A stretch of DNA of 64,000 nucleotides. Source: Roseobacter sp. Its GTDB lineage: Bacteria; Pseudomonadota; Alphaproteobacteria; Rhodobacterales; Rhodobacteraceae. The DNA lies in assembly GCA_015665415.1 (NCBI GenBank), contig JADFAE010000014.1, positions 186,001 to 250,000 of the forward strand. Reading direction: 5' to 3'. Position numbers and translations under genes: made by a program. The notes below the pieces were generated by a model, which saw nothing but the letters and a program-made list of their open reading frames with translations, was not told where the DNA came from and did not search any database. Shown here piece by piece: positions 63,994 to 64,000 of the stretch (the stretch's first letter is position 1; the number at the start of each line of letters is the position of its first letter).

Positions 63994-64000
63994 GTCTATC

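Overview
The window is GC-rich chromosomal DNA from an alphaproteobacterium of the Rhodobacteraceae, roseobacter type. The evidence is gene content and local order: phaR-phaP-phaC/phaZ, an Lrp-type regulator divergent from a leucine dehydrogenase-like gene, a MarR regulator near sdhE, lolCD-like genes, a DctPQM TRAP transporter, and roseobacter-style intergenic repeats. Most of it is ordinary chromosome; two or three blocks are accessory.

Layout. 1-6.6 kb: the end of an unidentified gene, then the polyhydroxyalkanoate (PHA) block (phaR repressor, phasin, class I synthase, intracellular depolymerase) with exact CTGC-N3-GCAG operator candidates. 6.6-12.5 kb: two alpha/beta hydrolases, a VOC protein, a DUF4105 membrane protein and thrS. 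12.7-15.3 kb: a four-gene bufferin-type metallophore operon (bufABCD). 15.5-26.2 kb: small housekeeping genes (ArsC-like, cold shock, folA-thyA, gloA, MarR, sdhE, aminotransferase, MATE pump, PPK2, hydrolase, AhpD-like). 26.4-29.6 kb: parE, an AT-rich DUF2971 gene carrying a 20-bp perfect inverted repeat, and a repeat-rich gap. 29.6-34.8 kb: membrane, thioesterase, glycosylase and lipoprotein genes and a Lol-type exporter. 35.0-36.2 kb: an isolated phage-type lysis cassette (membrane-anchored endolysin, overlapping Rz and Rz1) next to tRNA-Val(CAC). 36.8-45.0 kb: HU-like protein, Lrp/leucine dehydrogenase pair, lon, tgt, and a stomatin/NfeD pair.

45.2-57.3 kb is the most interesting part. It holds an HxlR/OsmC pair, an FNR-type regulator divergent from a P450-alkB operon, and a cluster encoding oxygen-independent ubiquinone biosynthesis (ubiT-ubiU-ubiV) with NnrS and a DUF2478 protein, divergent from ubiD-ubiX. 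The same palindrome, TTGAC-N4-GTCAA, lies in both divergent intergenic regions. This suggests one FNR/Dnr-type circuit connecting low-oxygen or nitric-oxide respiration to quinone supply and, unexpectedly, to two oxygen-using hydroxylases.

57.5-64 kb: Fe-S assembly proteins (SufT-like and IscA-like), a secreted glycerophosphodiester phosphodiesterase, tpiA, a dispersed repeat and a complete TRAP transporter (dctPQM).
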